The notes beneath the pieces are model-generated. The model saw nothing but the letters and a program-made list of their open reading frames with translations. It ran no database searches and was not told where the DNA came from. Made by a program: the position numbers and the translations under genes. 64,000 bases of DNA. Source: Leucosporidium creatinivorum. Its lineage: Eukaryota; Basidiomycota; Microbotryomycetes; Leucosporidiales; Leucosporidiaceae. The DNA lies in NCBI GenBank assembly GCA_001600635.1, contig BCKL01000015.1, positions 62,001 through 126,000 of the forward strand, given 5' to 3'. Below, piece by piece: positions 20,889 through 33,196 of the stretch; the stretch's first letter is position 1, and the number at the start of each line of letters is the position of its first letter.

Positions 20889-22863
20889 ATGGGACTTTTC
20901 GGTGAGCTACAGCTTAGGCCTCAGAGCGAGATCTGCATGCTAATCTCCTTCCTGGCAGATTCTTCGGTCGGCGCCTTCGTCGTCGGTGAGTCTTCCGTCC
21001 CTTCAAAGTGTCCGTCTTCCGACTGGGGTCGCTGTTGCTGACCATCTTTGTGCGCGAAGGAACTATGCTGAACGTGTTCCTGCTCGGTGTGACCTCTGTG
21101 AGCAGCTACAGCTGGCGAGGAAGGCCAGCTCGGCGCTTACTCTCGGCCCCTTCTCCTTCGCACAGGCGCAAGTGTGGACGTACTTCAAGCATTTCTGGGG
21201 GGGAGACAAGCGTATATTCATTTGGACTGTCGTGTTCCTCACGTGAGTAGCCGAGCCTGGCATGCCATGCTTTCCCTTCTCGACGATGTGAAGCAACAAC
21301 GAGCTGACCGCTTCGCCCATCCTGAGCGCCTTGGACTGGGCACATTCAGCCATATCGGTTTGGACCATTTGGTATTGGTGCGTGGAGAACTATGCCAATC
21401 CTGCCGTCCTCGTTCTCTCGCCTTGGAGGTGAGTCGTTTTCTTCGGCGTTGCCGTCAAGCCCACCGCCGCTGGCTGAGTATCCCTTTCTCCTCCGTTGTC
21501 AAGTTTCACAATTGAGCCCGCTATGACTGGTAAGCAACAGCTCCTACTCGAGGCGCTAGTCAACAGCCACCATCGCTCGTCCTCGTCGTCTGCCGCAAAC
21601 CGCCTGCGATGGATTCGGAGCTCGGCGCCGAGCAGTCCTTCTCGCGGAGCTTTGCGCAAAGTGATCGACCGGTTCGTGCCAAGCAGCTGGCTCACCGATT
21701 ATTTTGCTCTCTATAGGTATAGTCAGTATGATCGTCCAAGCCTTCTATGCCCACCGTGTCTACGTCGTCTCGAAGCGCTCGCCTTGGATGCCCATCGCGA
21801 TCCTCCTCTTCGCGGCTGTCGCCCTTGGATTCAGCTGTGGTGCTACAGGAGAGATCTTTCATTTGGATTCCCAGTTCGCGCTGTTCCCGACATGGCGATA
21901 CGGAGTCTCGGCTTGTGAGTAGGAAGTGTGCAGAGCTCGAGACAGGTGCTAGCGCCGAGAGTCGACAGGGCTCGCTTCGGCCGCTTTTTGCGATGTCCTC
22001 ATCACGGGCTCGCTGATCTACTACCTCAAGAAATCCCAGAGCCAATTCGTCGCTACGAATAAGTAGGTTTCGCTCGTGTGGCCTTTTCCGGCGCCGAGTC
22101 CTTTTCCCTCTACGCCGAGCTGACCTTCTCTCCCTCCGCCATCCTCGCTGTGCATAGCATCATCGACAAGCTTGTCGAGAACGTCATCTCGACGAACGGA
22201 TTTACCGCTCTCATCGCCGTTGTGGACACCATTCTCTTCGCCGCCTCGAGCGAGAGTTGGCATGTCATTCCTCAGCTTTGCCTCGTCAAGCTGTACTTCA
22301 ACTCGCTCCTCGTCTCGCGTACGCTGTCCCCAATCCTCTCCACCTCTGTACAGCTCTTCCGACGCTCGCTCGCTGCCTTGGCGCCGACCTCCTCCTCGCC
22401 TACGCCCGCCTTCAAGTTCCCTCCGTCTTCCAGCTAACTCCCCCTCCTCTCACCCACAGTCAACGCCCGCATCGAGCTCGAGCGTCAACTCTCGCACAAC
22501 AACGGCGTCTCCTCCGGCGGAGGTCAAATCTCGCTCACCACGCCCCTCGGCTTCGGCGCCGAGGACGTCAAGAAGTTCCGCCCGACGTTCTGGAAGTCGA
22601 GCAAGAGCAGCAAGAGCGGTACGGGGATGGGAGGAGGCAGCAACTTTGCTAGCCAGATTCATGTCGAGACGCTGTGAGTTGCTCTCCCCTCCTCTCCCTC
22701 CCTTTGTCGAAGTCGAGCCGAGCACAGCAGAGCTGACGAGGAGATGTCCAACAGCCGCACCAACGTCGCCGATACATTTGTCGAGTTGGGAGACTTGAAC
22801 AGCCGTACCCCACACCACCAGCGGGACTACGAGAAGGGCGACCAGCGTCATGTGCAATTCTGA
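20889..22863 (+). CDS. DUF6534 seven-helix membrane protein, copy A
   Basis: Fungal integral membrane protein of the DUF6534 type, of unknown function, abundant in basidiomycetes. The first coding exon is just 13 nt (MGLF plus one base), the second 27 nt (SSVGAFVVG), then TMLNVFLLGVTS, AQVWTYFKHFWGGDKRIFIW, WAHSAISVWTIWYWCVENYA and SFTIEPAMTG. Next are VQAFYAHRVYVVSKRSPWMP, CDVLITGSLIYYLKKSQSQF, IIDKLVENVISTNGFTALIA and WHVIPQLCLVKLYFNSLLVS. The cytosolic tail runs from NARIELERQLSHNNG through the conserved TPLGFGAEDV to NVADTFVELGDL and ends QRHVQF. The R-V-Y-V-V-S-K-R-S-P loop and tail motifs are shared with copies B and C in this window. At least ten small introns with CTGAC branch sites are present. 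Confidence 0.85.
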
Positions 22864-23181
22864 GCGTCGAGCGCCAGATCACCCCCTCCCCTTTCTCCGA
22901 GCCGAGCTCTCTTCCCCCCTCCTTACTTTTTATCCCATCCAACTCCACTCCACTACTTATATACTCTAGACCCTCCATCACACTCCCCTCGTTCAAGCAA
23001 TCAGTATACCACTCGTTTCACCGCCCGTCTCAACGCCGAGAGCAGGCGATCGAGAGATCGTGCTGAGCCTCAGTAGAGCGAAATGCCGTCAAGAGCAGAG
23101 CTTCTAGCCTCCCCGCTGACTTCTCCTCAAGAAGACGCTGTAGATCGATATCCTTCTTCCAATCTCCCGCCCATCCAACGT
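22864..23181. terminator. Convergent 3' region, DUF6534 copy A and THI6
   Basis: About 320 bp between two gene ends must hold both polyadenylation regions. A short T/A-rich patch lies near 22925-22965. No gene seen. Confidence 0.35.
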
Positions 23182-25815
23182 CTAGTAAACCCTCACCCTC
23201 GCCCTCCCCACGACCTGCTCCTTGGTCAAAGCGAACGCCTCGTCTATGAGCGCCGAACGGAAGGTGTTGGGCCCGTGGACGTGTGCGCGCGACGCGGCTA
23301 GCTCGGCGGAGATGTTGATGGCGAGGAGGCTGTCGATTTGGTCGATTCGTTGAGGGAGGAGGGCAGGCGGGCAGGAGGCGAGGGGAGGGAGGCGCGGTAA
23401 GGAGGAGAGAGGGGAGGAGAAGAGAGAAGGGAGGTCAGCACGAGGGAGAGGAAGGGAGTAGGGGCAGAAGGAGAGCGTACCCGGCAACAGCGGCGACGAG
23501 CGGTCCCGACTCGTCTGCGAGGGAAGCGAAAGCGGCTACGGCTCTGTAGATCATCGCATCAGTCAGCTCTGCTCTGCATCAAGCTCACTCAGCACCGCCC
23601 AAGCTAACTCACGTAGAAGCCATACACCCACTGCCCGTAATCTCTCCCTGCCATTTATCCCCATTCTCAATCGCCACCACCACCTCTCCATCGCTGACAT
23701 AATCGACCTTCCCACTCATAGCGACGACGACCTTCTCTCTCCGAGCAAGATCACGGACGATGGAGATGGGGTCGGCGAAGCCTGTGCCGAGCGAGTCGAC
23801 CCCGTGGGAGGCGACTTCGAGCGAGTTGCAGAGGGAGGCGATCTCGCCTGGGTTGGTGGTGAGTGGGGAGGAGAAGGCGATGAGGGAAGGGAGAGGAGAG
23901 AGGGTAGGGGAGAGGCGAGTTAGTTGCTGAGACGGATGGCGAGCGAGGAAATGGGAAGGAGAGGGAGGAGCGAGGGGGGAGCGACGAGTTCGAGGGCGAG
24001 GGAGGAAAGAGAGGCAAGAATCATCGAGCGAGAAGACGTACCTGCGTTACCCTTGATGATGGTCATATGCACCGCCGAGAGAAGGCCTGTTCGAAGTGAT
24101 AGGCAGAGGTTAGCTCGTCTCTTCTGAGCTCGGAGCAACTCGCTTCTCCTCCCTGCAACTATACGCCACCGCCCTCACCTCACTTCCTCGCACACAAAGC
24201 ATAAGATTCACTACTCACCATCCGCCATCTCCCTCCTAAACCTGGTAGCCCCGACGCCCACCGGATCAAACACGATCGGTTTCCCCCCCTCATTCGCCGC
24301 CTTGCCAGCAACCTCCTGCGCGTGGATCTGCGCCTGACTCAGCGTGCCCAGATTCAACAACAGACAAGCAATGACTTTGGACAGGGAGGGAGCCTCTTCG
24401 GGGGAGGAGGACATGATGGGCGAGCAGCCGAGGGCGAGGGTCAGGTTGGCCGTGTCGTTCATGACTACTTGGTTCTGCTTGCATGTTGCACCGGTCAGCG
24501 AGGCGAGAGGAGCGGAATAAAAAAAAAGAAAAGAAGGAAGAACGAACGGTGATATGATGGATCAAAGGCTTCTTCTCCCCCCTCAACCTCTCCAACAACT
24601 GTGCCGCCTTGTCGACAATCACCCTCGCTTGCTCCTCCTTCCCTCCTCCTCCCACCAAACAGCTCGGCCTGGGCAGAGGGTACACCAACCTCTCATCAAA
24701 CAATTTCCGCAGCTCCTTGGCTGCGGTGTAAGGGTCGGAGGAGGCAGCGATGGAGGAGACGATGGCGAGGCCGTCGAGCGCGCGGTAGGAGGTTGAAGGG
24801 GAGGGGAGGGGAGCGGGCGTCTGGCGGAGGACGTTGGGGATCGTGTAGGGGGTTATTCCGCCTGTTTCCCTCATCACACTGGTCAGCTCGAGCTCGACCG
24901 AGAAAGGGAGAGGGAAACGCCGAGAGGACTGACCGATTACGACGGCTTTGATGGGCGAGTCGCCCAACTTCTCCAAGATCTTGCGAACCCCCCTAGTCCC
25001 CATCAGGGGGTTCAAATCCTTCTTAGTCCTAGTGCCATAGCACGGTCCAATCCCCACATAATCGGCGACTCCCTCTCTCATCACCTCCTCCAATTCCTCC
25101 TCCGTATTCACCGACACCCCGAGCAGTTGGTCCGGACCGAGTAGCTGACGAGCGAGGGATGCGGGGAGGTCACTTTGGCCGACGTGCAGGCCGCAGTGCA
25201 GGGCGAGGGCAATGTCGAGGCGGTCGTTAATGAGGAGGGGGATTGCGTACTGTTTGGGGGTTGAAGGAGGGGTGGGAGAGCAGGGAAAGAGTGAGTAGGG
25301 TGCTCTTTGATGCAGAGGACGTTGTGTAGGACATCTGACAGCCCTGCTCAGCGCTGAGAGAAGAGCGAGAGGGTGTTGACCGAGAGCTGCCTCCGAGGGC
25401 TCTCCAGCAGTCAGAGCTGGCTGTATCAAAGCACAGACAGTTCCAGCAACACCTCTTCCGGCCTCCTACTGTGCTACAGCCCCCCTCCTGCCCTGCTCGC
25501 CAATCCCTACGCCCTCCGCTCTCTCTCGCTCGCTCCCCCTGCTCCCTGCTCCCAGGACAGCACCTCTGTACCATACCCTCTTCAACAAAGCCAGAACCTC
25601 ACCTTATCGCAAACCTCTTTACTCCTCCTCGCCACCTCGAGGAACTCCTTCCCCCCGACATCCTTCTCCCTAATTTGAACGACCGTGACGCCGCCTTTGA
25701 TGGCCTGCTCGAGGTGGTGGAGGTAGTACTCTGGGTCGTGGGAATCAGGGGAGGAAGGGAGGAGAGAGCGGCCGGTGACGTAGTACAGGGCGTAGGAGAC
25801 GGGTGGGGGGGCCAT
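23182..25815 (-). CDS. THI6: Bifunctional thiamine-phosphate synthase / hydroxyethylthiazole kinase
   Basis: Makes thiamine phosphate from HMP diphosphate and hydroxyethylthiazole phosphate (N-terminal half) and phosphorylates hydroxyethylthiazole (C-terminal half); cytosolic. The start MAPPPVSYALYYVTGRSLLP is an exact family-type N-terminus. Synthase motifs: GGVTVVQIREKDVGGKEF, PLLINDRLDIALAL, GLHVGQSDLP, DYVGIGPCYGTRTKKD, GLAIVSSIAAS. The kinase half begins KPLIHHIT, then NQVVMNDTANLTLALGCSPI, KPIVFDPVGVGATRFRR, HMTIIKGNAGEI, and the catalytic GEITGSGCMAS. The protein ends VVGRARVRVY. The second intron-bounded join, between VCDK and YAIPLL, spans 353 nt (25602-25250), long for this genome. 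I searched it by eye for the CTGAGA/CCTGAT boxes of a TPP riboswitch and found none. The domain order is the standard fungal fusion. Confidence 0.93.
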
Positions 25816-27519
25816 GGCTGAGGCAGACGAAAGATGGGAGGAAGGAGAGCGGTGAAGGCGAGAGAGCGGGGTTGGAGGGGGGACGGGTCGGCAAGCCTCG
25901 GTTGTGGTTGTACAAGAGCAGAGTTGAAGCTCTCAGTACTGCTCGCTCGAAAGCTCTCGTGTACTGCAGCTCATCACTCTCTTCGGAGCTCGCAGCCAGT
26001 TCGGCTCTATTCGCCAGCTCGCGAGCGCTGTAGCTCTCCAACGCTCTCCAGGCAATAGCAGTAAATGATAGACAACAACATCTTTGCACAGCACACACTC
26101 TCATCGTCCCTAACAAGCTCTACGCTCCTTCCCCTCCGAGGCAGAGAGCATTGGAAACCTGAATGGACCGGGCAAAGCGAGGGAAGCGAAAGAAGAAGTC
26201 AGCTAACTGCCATCTGCCTCCTCTGGATTTGCTGGTACGCAGTGCACGAATGGCCCAGTCTCGGTCTCATCTGGATCAGACTGTTTCGAGCGAAAGAGGG
26301 AACTCGGTCAGCATCCTGCTCGGCGAAGGGTAGCGGAAGGAGAGCGAAAGAGCAAAGCTTACTAGGAGCGAAAGACGTGATAGATGATTTGATTCGACAT
26401 GGGCTAGTAGGCCTCTGATTGAACTATGCATGCTTGAAGTGATCATCATGTAAAGTCGTGCTCTCTCTCGCAGGCGAGGGAGAGCCGACAGTACGATGAG
26501 AACGAGCTGGGTTTTTGGTGTAAGGGAGGGAGGAGAGGGGGGAGAGGCTTACCTGTTGGTGTAGAAGGGCGTTAGCGCTGCGCTGTACTAGAGGGGAAAG
26601 GCGGCGGGCTTACGTAGAGAGAATGGCGAGGGAGAAAAGCGTCCAGCGCAAGACGGGTCGAAGCTGTGGTCGACTAGCCCAATCCCACCTCTCGAGAAGC
26701 AGCACCAAACCAGTCGATCCTCAAGTCCTGAGCCATCCCTGCACTGTAGTCGAGTCGAAGAGACAGAGACAGAGTGATGGGAGGAAGGAGAGCCGTCGAG
26801 GCAGGCGCGACCAAGTCGAAAAGGGCTTTCCTCTGAGCTCGGTCCACCTTTGAGGAGAGGAGTCTCTTGCTCTACTCAGCTACAGCTCCCCGAAATCGCA
26901 CTCCCATCTTGAAATTTCGATTTTCGGACTTGACCCTGTACCAAGGTACGACCCCCTTCTCCTCTCCCTCCGCCGCCAACCCCCTTCTGGCCAGCCTCAT
27001 CGCCGAGAGCTCTCAAATCCGCCTTGGGCAAGGTTGCCTACTTTGCGCCCATCTATCCAATTAGCTGCAAGGTAGCAATACTCGTCAACTATCTACCTCA
27101 TTAGCCATTCTTTAACAACGCCTCCTCCCCCTCCTTCAGCACGAGCGCCGAAGTCCAAGTCGAGCTCGGAGTTGGAGCTCTCCTTTTCCTCAGCAAGAGC
27201 CTCGATGCTCAAGCTCAGTATCGAGAACTCCTCTTTGAAATACAGTACAAGCAGACTTCCCTCACCAATCGAGGAATCCGTAGCCTCGTCCTCTGTGGGA
27301 TAGTTGGAACCTCGGTGTGGCAGCAGCCTCTTCAGCCCCTCGCGCTACTGCTGTGCATCTTTGCGATCCTCACTCGCAAGTTCAGCCTTCTACCTGTTAA
27401 CTTTGCTGCTCTCTGAGATTCCACCAGCTACCTTGGTACAGCCTTCGCTCGCCCTACCTCATCTCGCCCCTCCTCAGCGCCGACCTCCGAATCCGGGGAA
27501 GCCTCGCGCCTCCCAGCCC
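25816..27519. other. 1.7 kb divergent region between THI6 and the glycosyltransferase gene
   Basis: The right part is the leader of the glycosyltransferase gene; its frame stays open upstream to about 27304 but without an ATG. The left part is the THI6 promoter. In the middle, the minus strand shows spliced structure without a recognisable protein and is listed separately. A pyrimidine-rich, TTAGC-containing stretch runs near 27070-27140. Confidence 0.4.
26240..26860 (-). CDS. Possible small spliced gene, unidentified
   Basis: Exon-like pieces on the minus strand have good splice signals. One open piece includes RPQLRPVLRWTLFSLAILST (a likely membrane helix) and ends at a GTAAGC donor near 26615. 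A CCAACAG|GTAAGC site near 26560 would be a zero-length exon. A further piece from an ATG near 26401 reads MSNQIIYHVFRSY before GTAAGC, with an acceptor after CTGACC. Together they suggest a small membrane protein, perhaps mitochondrial. I could not settle start, stop or exon order, and the pieces may be chance. Confidence 0.25.
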
Positions 27520-30360
27520 ATGTCTTCCTCTCCCTCCTCCCCTTCATCTCCCAGCAGCAGCAAGCCGAAACGACTGGACTGGGTCCCCCTCTTCTCCCGC
27601 TCTGCTTCCGACCTCCCACTCTCCACTTCAACCACCCTCCCCCCTGCCATCCGCCGCATGTCAACTTACGACGGGGGTTCGACCACCTCTTCTACCTCTT
27701 CCTCTGCCTCTGATCCGGATTCACCAAGGGGAGTGGGAGCAGGTAGGGAAGCCTACCCGTTTACTGCTGCTGCTGTACCGGAGCATCAACAGCAGCAGCA
27801 GCAGCAGGGGTTGAGAGCGAGCGGAGGTGGGGCAGGGGAGGCGGGCGCGACGACTAGTGCAGTGCAGATGAGCCCTCACTTGGGAGCAGGAGGAGACGAT
27901 TCGGGAATGATGCAGAGGAGTCATTCCATCGGCGTGGGAGATGGACTACAGAAATTGGCCCCTCAGCACCTCCGCCGAAGGTCCTCCTCTTCCATCCTCG
28001 TCGATCTCCCTCCTTCTTCTTCTTCTTCCTCCCTACCGTCGTCCAAGATGGAACGAGTCCCCTCTCTAACAACCTACATGTCCTCCTCTAAGCTTCCCCC
28101 ACCTCGCGGCTCCAGCCTACTCGAGCACCGCAACTCGACCTTCCACAAGAAAGCGGCGTTCGACCTCTTGCAACGACGGCGACGGGTGACCAACACCCTA
28201 GTACGATACATGGCTTTATCCCTCCTCGTACTAGTAACACTCTACTCCCTCCGCCGAGTAATCATGTCCATCCCTCTCGTCTCTCGGCTCGTCTCCCCCT
28301 CGGGCCATCAGGCTTCCCCCTCCTCCTCAGCCCCCTCCTCCTCGAAATGGCAGCTCCCCCTCCCCGCCCCTCTCTCTCTCTACGACACGCTCGAAACCGT
28401 CCCCTACCCTCTCTCTTCCCACCCTCGCACCCCTTGCACCGGCGACTCGACAGCCTTCGCAGACTACCTCTCCACGCGGCTCGGCTCGCACTTCTCCTTC
28501 CCACCTTCCATCGGGCATCCGACCCACCGACAGGGGAGTCATCTTTGGATCACGACTGCTAGTAACGCCAGTGTGCGCATCTCGACGCCCCACTTGGTGG
28601 CTTTTATCGCCGAGCTCGATTCCAAATCATCCCTCTCGACGACGGGGCACGACGAGTCGGAGGAATCCTCTGCGCGCCGAGGGTTGGTCGTAGCGTGTTT
28701 GGATGAGGGGTGCATGGAGTACTGTAGGGAGAGGAAGGAGTGGTTCTGCTTTGGTGGGTTTGAGAAGGACGAGGGAGAGGGAACGCAAGAGGAGAGGGGA
28801 GAGAGGGTCAAGATCAGAGCGACGGTCGAGGCGTTGGAGAGTGGCAGGCGGGTCTTCTTGGTGGATCCGTGAGTCTGGTTTCTCTCTCTCTCTCTCTCTC
28901 GCTCTCCTGCTCCGCTCTCTTCCGCGCTGACCGAGCCTGGTCTGGTCGAACAGCGACGTCTACTTCAAAGAGTTGAGTTGCCTCTCGGCGCTCCGCGATG
29001 ACCTCTTCCGAGGCTCGAGCTGACCCGCCTTTCGACTCGCCACAGGGACCCTGTACCCTACCTCGGCGCCCTCCAGCAGTACGACATGCAAATCCCCGAC
29101 TCGTGGCACTCTGGCCGTCTCAACGCCGTTCGTTTCTTCCTCTCTCACCTTGCGCCTTTCCCCTCCCCTCCGTCGCTAACCGTCCCCTCACTCGCTCGCC
29201 TCGCAACACAGGGCTTCGCCTTCCTCCAACCCACCCAAAATATCATCTCCCTCTGGCGCCGCTTGCTCACCATCTCGCTCCTCCCCCCCAAAGAACGTCG
29301 TCTCTGGTCAACCACCAACCTCCTCCTCGACCCCTTCGGCCAAGCTCGAGACCATCGCAACCCGCATTCCAAGACGCATAGCAAGCAGTTCTCAGAGGAT
29401 GATGATGCTGTGGTGGGTGGGTATGGACAGAGCGAGTTTGAGAGTACGTGGGGAGGAGGGATTGATGTGAGGGTGTTGGAGAGGGGACGGTTTAGGACTG
29501 GAAGTGGGAGGTTGGGGAGGGTCGAGTGGGAGGGAGGAGGGGGGAATGCGAGTAATGAGGCGTTGTACCATCATTGCGTGTGCTGTGGCGACTTGGTGTG
29601 TCCCTCTCTTCCTTCTCCCTCTCTCCGTCCTTCTTCGCCGAGCCTCTCTGACCTCGACTCGCCCGCGCGTCGCGTGACATAGGCCACCAACGACTACATC
29701 GCCGGCTCCCTCGGGTTCCACCACCCACGTGCCTCCTACCCTCTCTTGAATGCCCACACCAAAGAGCCCAACTTTCCCCAGGCGCTCAAATCCCCCACCC
29801 TGGAGGGCACGGCCGCCGAGCTCGCCTTCTCGATGGGGTTCCTCCTCCAGCTAGCCAAGGACACGGAAAGGGTCTATGTCCCACCTCTCAAGGGTGTTCT
29901 CGAGACGCCAACGGGAGGAGAAGGAGCCGAGCGCGACAAGAAGGAAAAGTACCTCTGGCGCCTCTTCCCCCTCGCCTCCTGGTCCCACCACCTCGGTCCC
30001 GGCTCCCTCGTCGCAATCAAAGAACCCGCCTTCGTCGCGCACGCCGTTGCCTACCTCTCGACCTTGCGCACCCCTCTCGCGCTGCGCCAAATCGCCGACT
30101 TGAGCGAAACCCTCTACCTCGACTTGAGCACCGTGCAGACTTATGAGCAGGCGGTGAGGGTGATGAAGAGGCCCTTCTTTTCGACTACTAGGGTCGTTTA
30201 TATTGAGGGCATTAGAGGGGTCATGGGCAGGGAGGGATGGGGGTTGAGGAGCGAGTTTGGGGAGAGGGAGGTGGGCATGTGTAAAGGTGTGGAGGAGGAG
30301 ACGGTCGATGTGGATGGGCATGGGAAGGATGGCAAGTGTGTCGAGATTTGTAGGGTTTGA
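27520..30360 (+). CDS. Type II membrane glycosyltransferase, GT77/Nucleotid_trans-like
   Basis: Probable Golgi sugar transferase. Starts MSSSPSSPSSPSSSKPKRLD. A cytosolic Ser-rich region of roughly 230 residues, including a poly-Gln run, precedes a single signal anchor (VRYMALSLLVLVTLYSL with flanking Arg). The lumenal domain has SHLWITTASNASV, RRGLVVACLDEGCMEYC and, across an intron, RRVFLVDPDVYFKEDPVPYL, where D-P-D is the metal- and nucleotide-sugar-binding DxD. The acceptor-side motif GFAFLQPTQNIISLWRRL fits the family's N-T-G-F-x-x-(L/M). The later part (HHCVCCGDL; SLGFHHPRASYPLLNAHTKE; FPLASWSHHL) is a basidiomycete-type extension. Two in-phase introns flank the DxD exon, which is only about 20 nt. 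The donor, acceptor and linkage made are not predictable. Confidence 0.75.
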
Positions 30361-30741
30361 GGTGAGCTCGACTTATTCTCGGCGAGCACTCGGCGCGGAA
30401 GCTGACTCCCCGTCGTTCGTTCGTTCATCGCATCGCAGGGTCTCGTCAATCTGGTACTCTCTAGCAAGTGTTTGAAGCATCTTCTGTAGCCTCGTCATCA
30501 AGCTGTAACCCACTCGACTCGCCTTCTGGAGCTCTCCCGAGCTCGACTTCTCTCGACTCGCCACTTCGCCCGACGTTGGGAGAGGCAAAAGCTGAAAAGA
30601 GTGTGGATATTGCGTCGAAGGGAAATAAGGAAAAACAGGTAATTGTGTATATATGTTAAGCGATGGGAGGAAAGATGGGGGGTTATTGAAGGCGAGGGCG
30701 AGAGGGTGGAAGGACTCGAGATCTCGGCGCTCGGCGCTCGC
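30361..30741. terminator. Convergent 3' region, 381 bp
   Basis: Between the ends of the glycosyltransferase gene (+) and DUF6534 copy B (-). An A-rich patch near 30610-30660 could serve polyadenylation. No gene seen. Confidence 0.35.
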
Positions 30742-32746
30742 TCAGAATTGGACGCGGCCGTGGCCGTTGAGGCTGCCATCCTTCTCGTAGCTCCGATTGG
30801 GACGAGTGGTCATGTCCCCCAACTCGACAAACGTGTCGGCGACGTTGGTGCGGCTGTTCGAGGTCATTGGTCGTCAGCGCCTGCTCGGCTCGGCTCAAAA
30901 TTCGACGGCGAAGGGAGAGATGAAACTCACAGCGTCTCGACATGAATCTGACTCGCGAAATCCCTCCCACTCTTCCCCCCTGCACCACCGTACCCATTCC
31001 CGTTCCCGCTCTTCCCATGCCCGCTGCGACTCCTCTTCCAAAAGCTCGGCTTCATCGTCTTGACATCCTCGGCGCCGAACCCAAGAGGCGTGGTCAGACT
31101 GACTTGACCGGCTCCGGCGGCGGAGGCCGCGCCACTCGGGTGCGCGAGTTGGCGCTCGAGCTCGATGCGGGCGTTGACTGTGGGTGAGAGGAGGGGAGTT
31201 GAATGGAGCGCCGAGCAGGGGAGCGAGAAGGAGAGGAAGGTCGGCGCAAGGGCAGAGCGAGATTGATGAGGAGGTGTAGCGGATACAGAGGGGGTGAAGA
31301 GACGTACGCGAGACGAGGAGCGAGTTGAAGTACAGCTTGACGAGACAAAGTTGAGGGATGATGTGCCAGCTCTCCTTCGAAACGCCGAACAGGATGGTAT
31401 CGACGACGGCGATGAGAGCGGTGAGACCGTTAGTCGAGATGAGATTGTTGACGATCTTATCGACGATGCTGCGTGGGTAACGGAGGCGAGAGAAGGAGGA
31501 GGGGCGCGGAAGGTCAGCTCGCGGCCGGCGCTCTGTCTCCGCCGTGCCCAGAGGCCGAGAAGGTGTCCAGCCTGCCGAGACTCACCTGTTCGTCGTCATG
31601 AACTGGCTCTGGGATTGGCGGAGGTAGTAGACCAGCGATGCCGTGATGAGGACGTCGCCCAAAGCAGCCGAAGCCAGCCCTGTTCGCAGCCTCATCAGCC
31701 TACAGCTCCTCCCTAATCGCTCCTCCTTCTGCTCGGGACTTACACACCCACACATACCAGACCCACGCAACAAAGGCCACGAACTGCGAGTCCAACATGA
31801 CAATCTTTGCCGAGGCGCCGACTGCGAAGCCGAGAGCCACAAGGGCCAGGAAGAAGATGACGGCGGGCATATAAGGCGACCGCTTCGAGACGATGTACAC
31901 TCGGTGAGCGTAGAAGGCTTGAACGATGAAGCTGACGACACCTGTGCCGAGAGAGAGGCTGTCAGCGAGCGGCCTCGACCCAGCGCTGGGCTCGGCGCCG
32001 AGCTCGGGGCTGGAAGAGGCCGAGGTTCGAAGCCCAGTCCTCTCAGTGTGGCTATAGAGGACGATGAAGCTACTTACCGGTCATAGCAGGCTCAATTGTG
32101 AAACTTCACAGCCGAAGAGAAAGGGAGACTCAGTCAGCGGCGGGCTCGACGCCGAGCACAAGAAAAACGACTGACCTCCAGGGCGACGTAGCGATGATGG
32201 CAGGGTTAGTGTAGTTGGTCACACACCATAGGTAGACGGTGTACACGGAGAAGATCGAGTGGAGCCAGTCCCAGACGCTGGGAATTGAAGCCAACGCGGT
32301 CAGCTTGCGGCTGCCCTTCATCACTTCGCTCCCAGCACATCGCCGTGTAGGGAAAGCAAGCATGCAGAGCTGCGCCACTCACGTGAGGAACACGACCGCC
32401 CAGATGAACACGCGCTTGTCGCCTCCCCAGAAGTGCGTGAAGTACGTCCACACCTGCGCCTGTTCGAAGGAGAAGGAGTGAGCGCCGAGCTGGCTCCCTG
32501 CGCTTGCTGTAGCTGCTTACCGTTGTCACACCCAGCAGGAAGACGTTGAGAACAGTCCCTACAATCCACAGAACAATATGCCGGTCAGCGATGCTGGTTG
32601 CACACGAAGAACGGACGCGGCGGAGGGACAAGAGACGGGAGCCGCTCACCAATAACGAAGGAGCCGACGTTGTTGTCTGCCGAGTGAGATGGTCAGGATG
32701 CTGTACTCGAGCACAGTACCATGCTTAGCTCACCAAACTGTCCCAT
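30742..32746 (-). CDS. DUF6534 seven-helix membrane protein, copy B
   Basis: Paralogue of copies A and C, with the same exon layout: a tiny first exon (MGQF plus one base), then NNVGSFVIG, TVLNVFLLGVTT and AQVWTYFTHFWGGDKRVFIW. Continues WDWLHSIFSVYTVYLWCVTN, SFTIEPAMTG, VQAFYAHRVYIVSKRSPYMP, FFLALVALGFAVGASAKIVM. After the last helices come an NARIELERQL-type segment, the LTTPLGFGAEDV motif, and RTNVADTFVELGDMTTRPNR, ending GRVQF. Closest to copy A by eye, since the last two exons align almost residue for residue, and divergent from the GMC gene to its right. Unknown function. Copy B differs from A in a shorter C-terminal tail. No defect is visible. Confidence 0.83.
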
Positions 32747-33196
32747 CTTGCTGCAGAGTGAGGTGGAAGAGCGCAAGAAGACATTTCGGCGGCGACAAGG
32801 GCCTAACGTCGGCGGGCCTTCCGTCTTATCCTCCTGTCGGCGCCAGAGACCGAATGACGGAGTTAAGTCTGGACTTGTGTGGACGGAGCCCCTGGCGTGA
32901 TTCTGAGGCAGAAGCAGCCCCGATGAGGCAGAGTGCTCGAAAGCCGAGCTCAGCTGCTCATCTCCGTGAGCTGGCAAGCTGCACCCCATCAACCTTGCAC
33001 CCCTCTTTTTGCCGAAGCTTCCATCTCATCGCTGCACCTCGGCCGACGTACAAGAAGATCGTCAGGGGTGACCGGACGTGTGCATTGGTCGTGATTCTCG
33101 CCCGGTCGAGACGCCGATGAGTGGCATGAGGCTGGCAAGTCGAGTCGCCGCCTCTTGGCTTCCCGCCATCATCTCGACAGAGTCTCAGACAGCAGG
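32747..33196. promoter_or_regulatory. Divergent promoter region, 450 bp
   Basis: Shared 5' region of DUF6534 copy B (-) and the GMC oxidoreductase (+). A pyrimidine-rich leader precedes the GMC start. No further gene is supported. Confidence 0.4.

Noticed and set aside
25000-25030. GGTTCAAATCC, tRNA T-loop-like
   Set aside because: It lies inside the conserved GTRTKKDLNPLMGTRG coding part of THI6.
25250-25602. TPP riboswitch in the THI6 intron
   Set aside because: The conserved CTGAGA and CCTGAT elements were not found by eye.
28885-28905. CTCTCTCT run as a repeat element
   Set aside because: A short dinucleotide run inside an intron of the glycosyltransferase gene; unremarkable.
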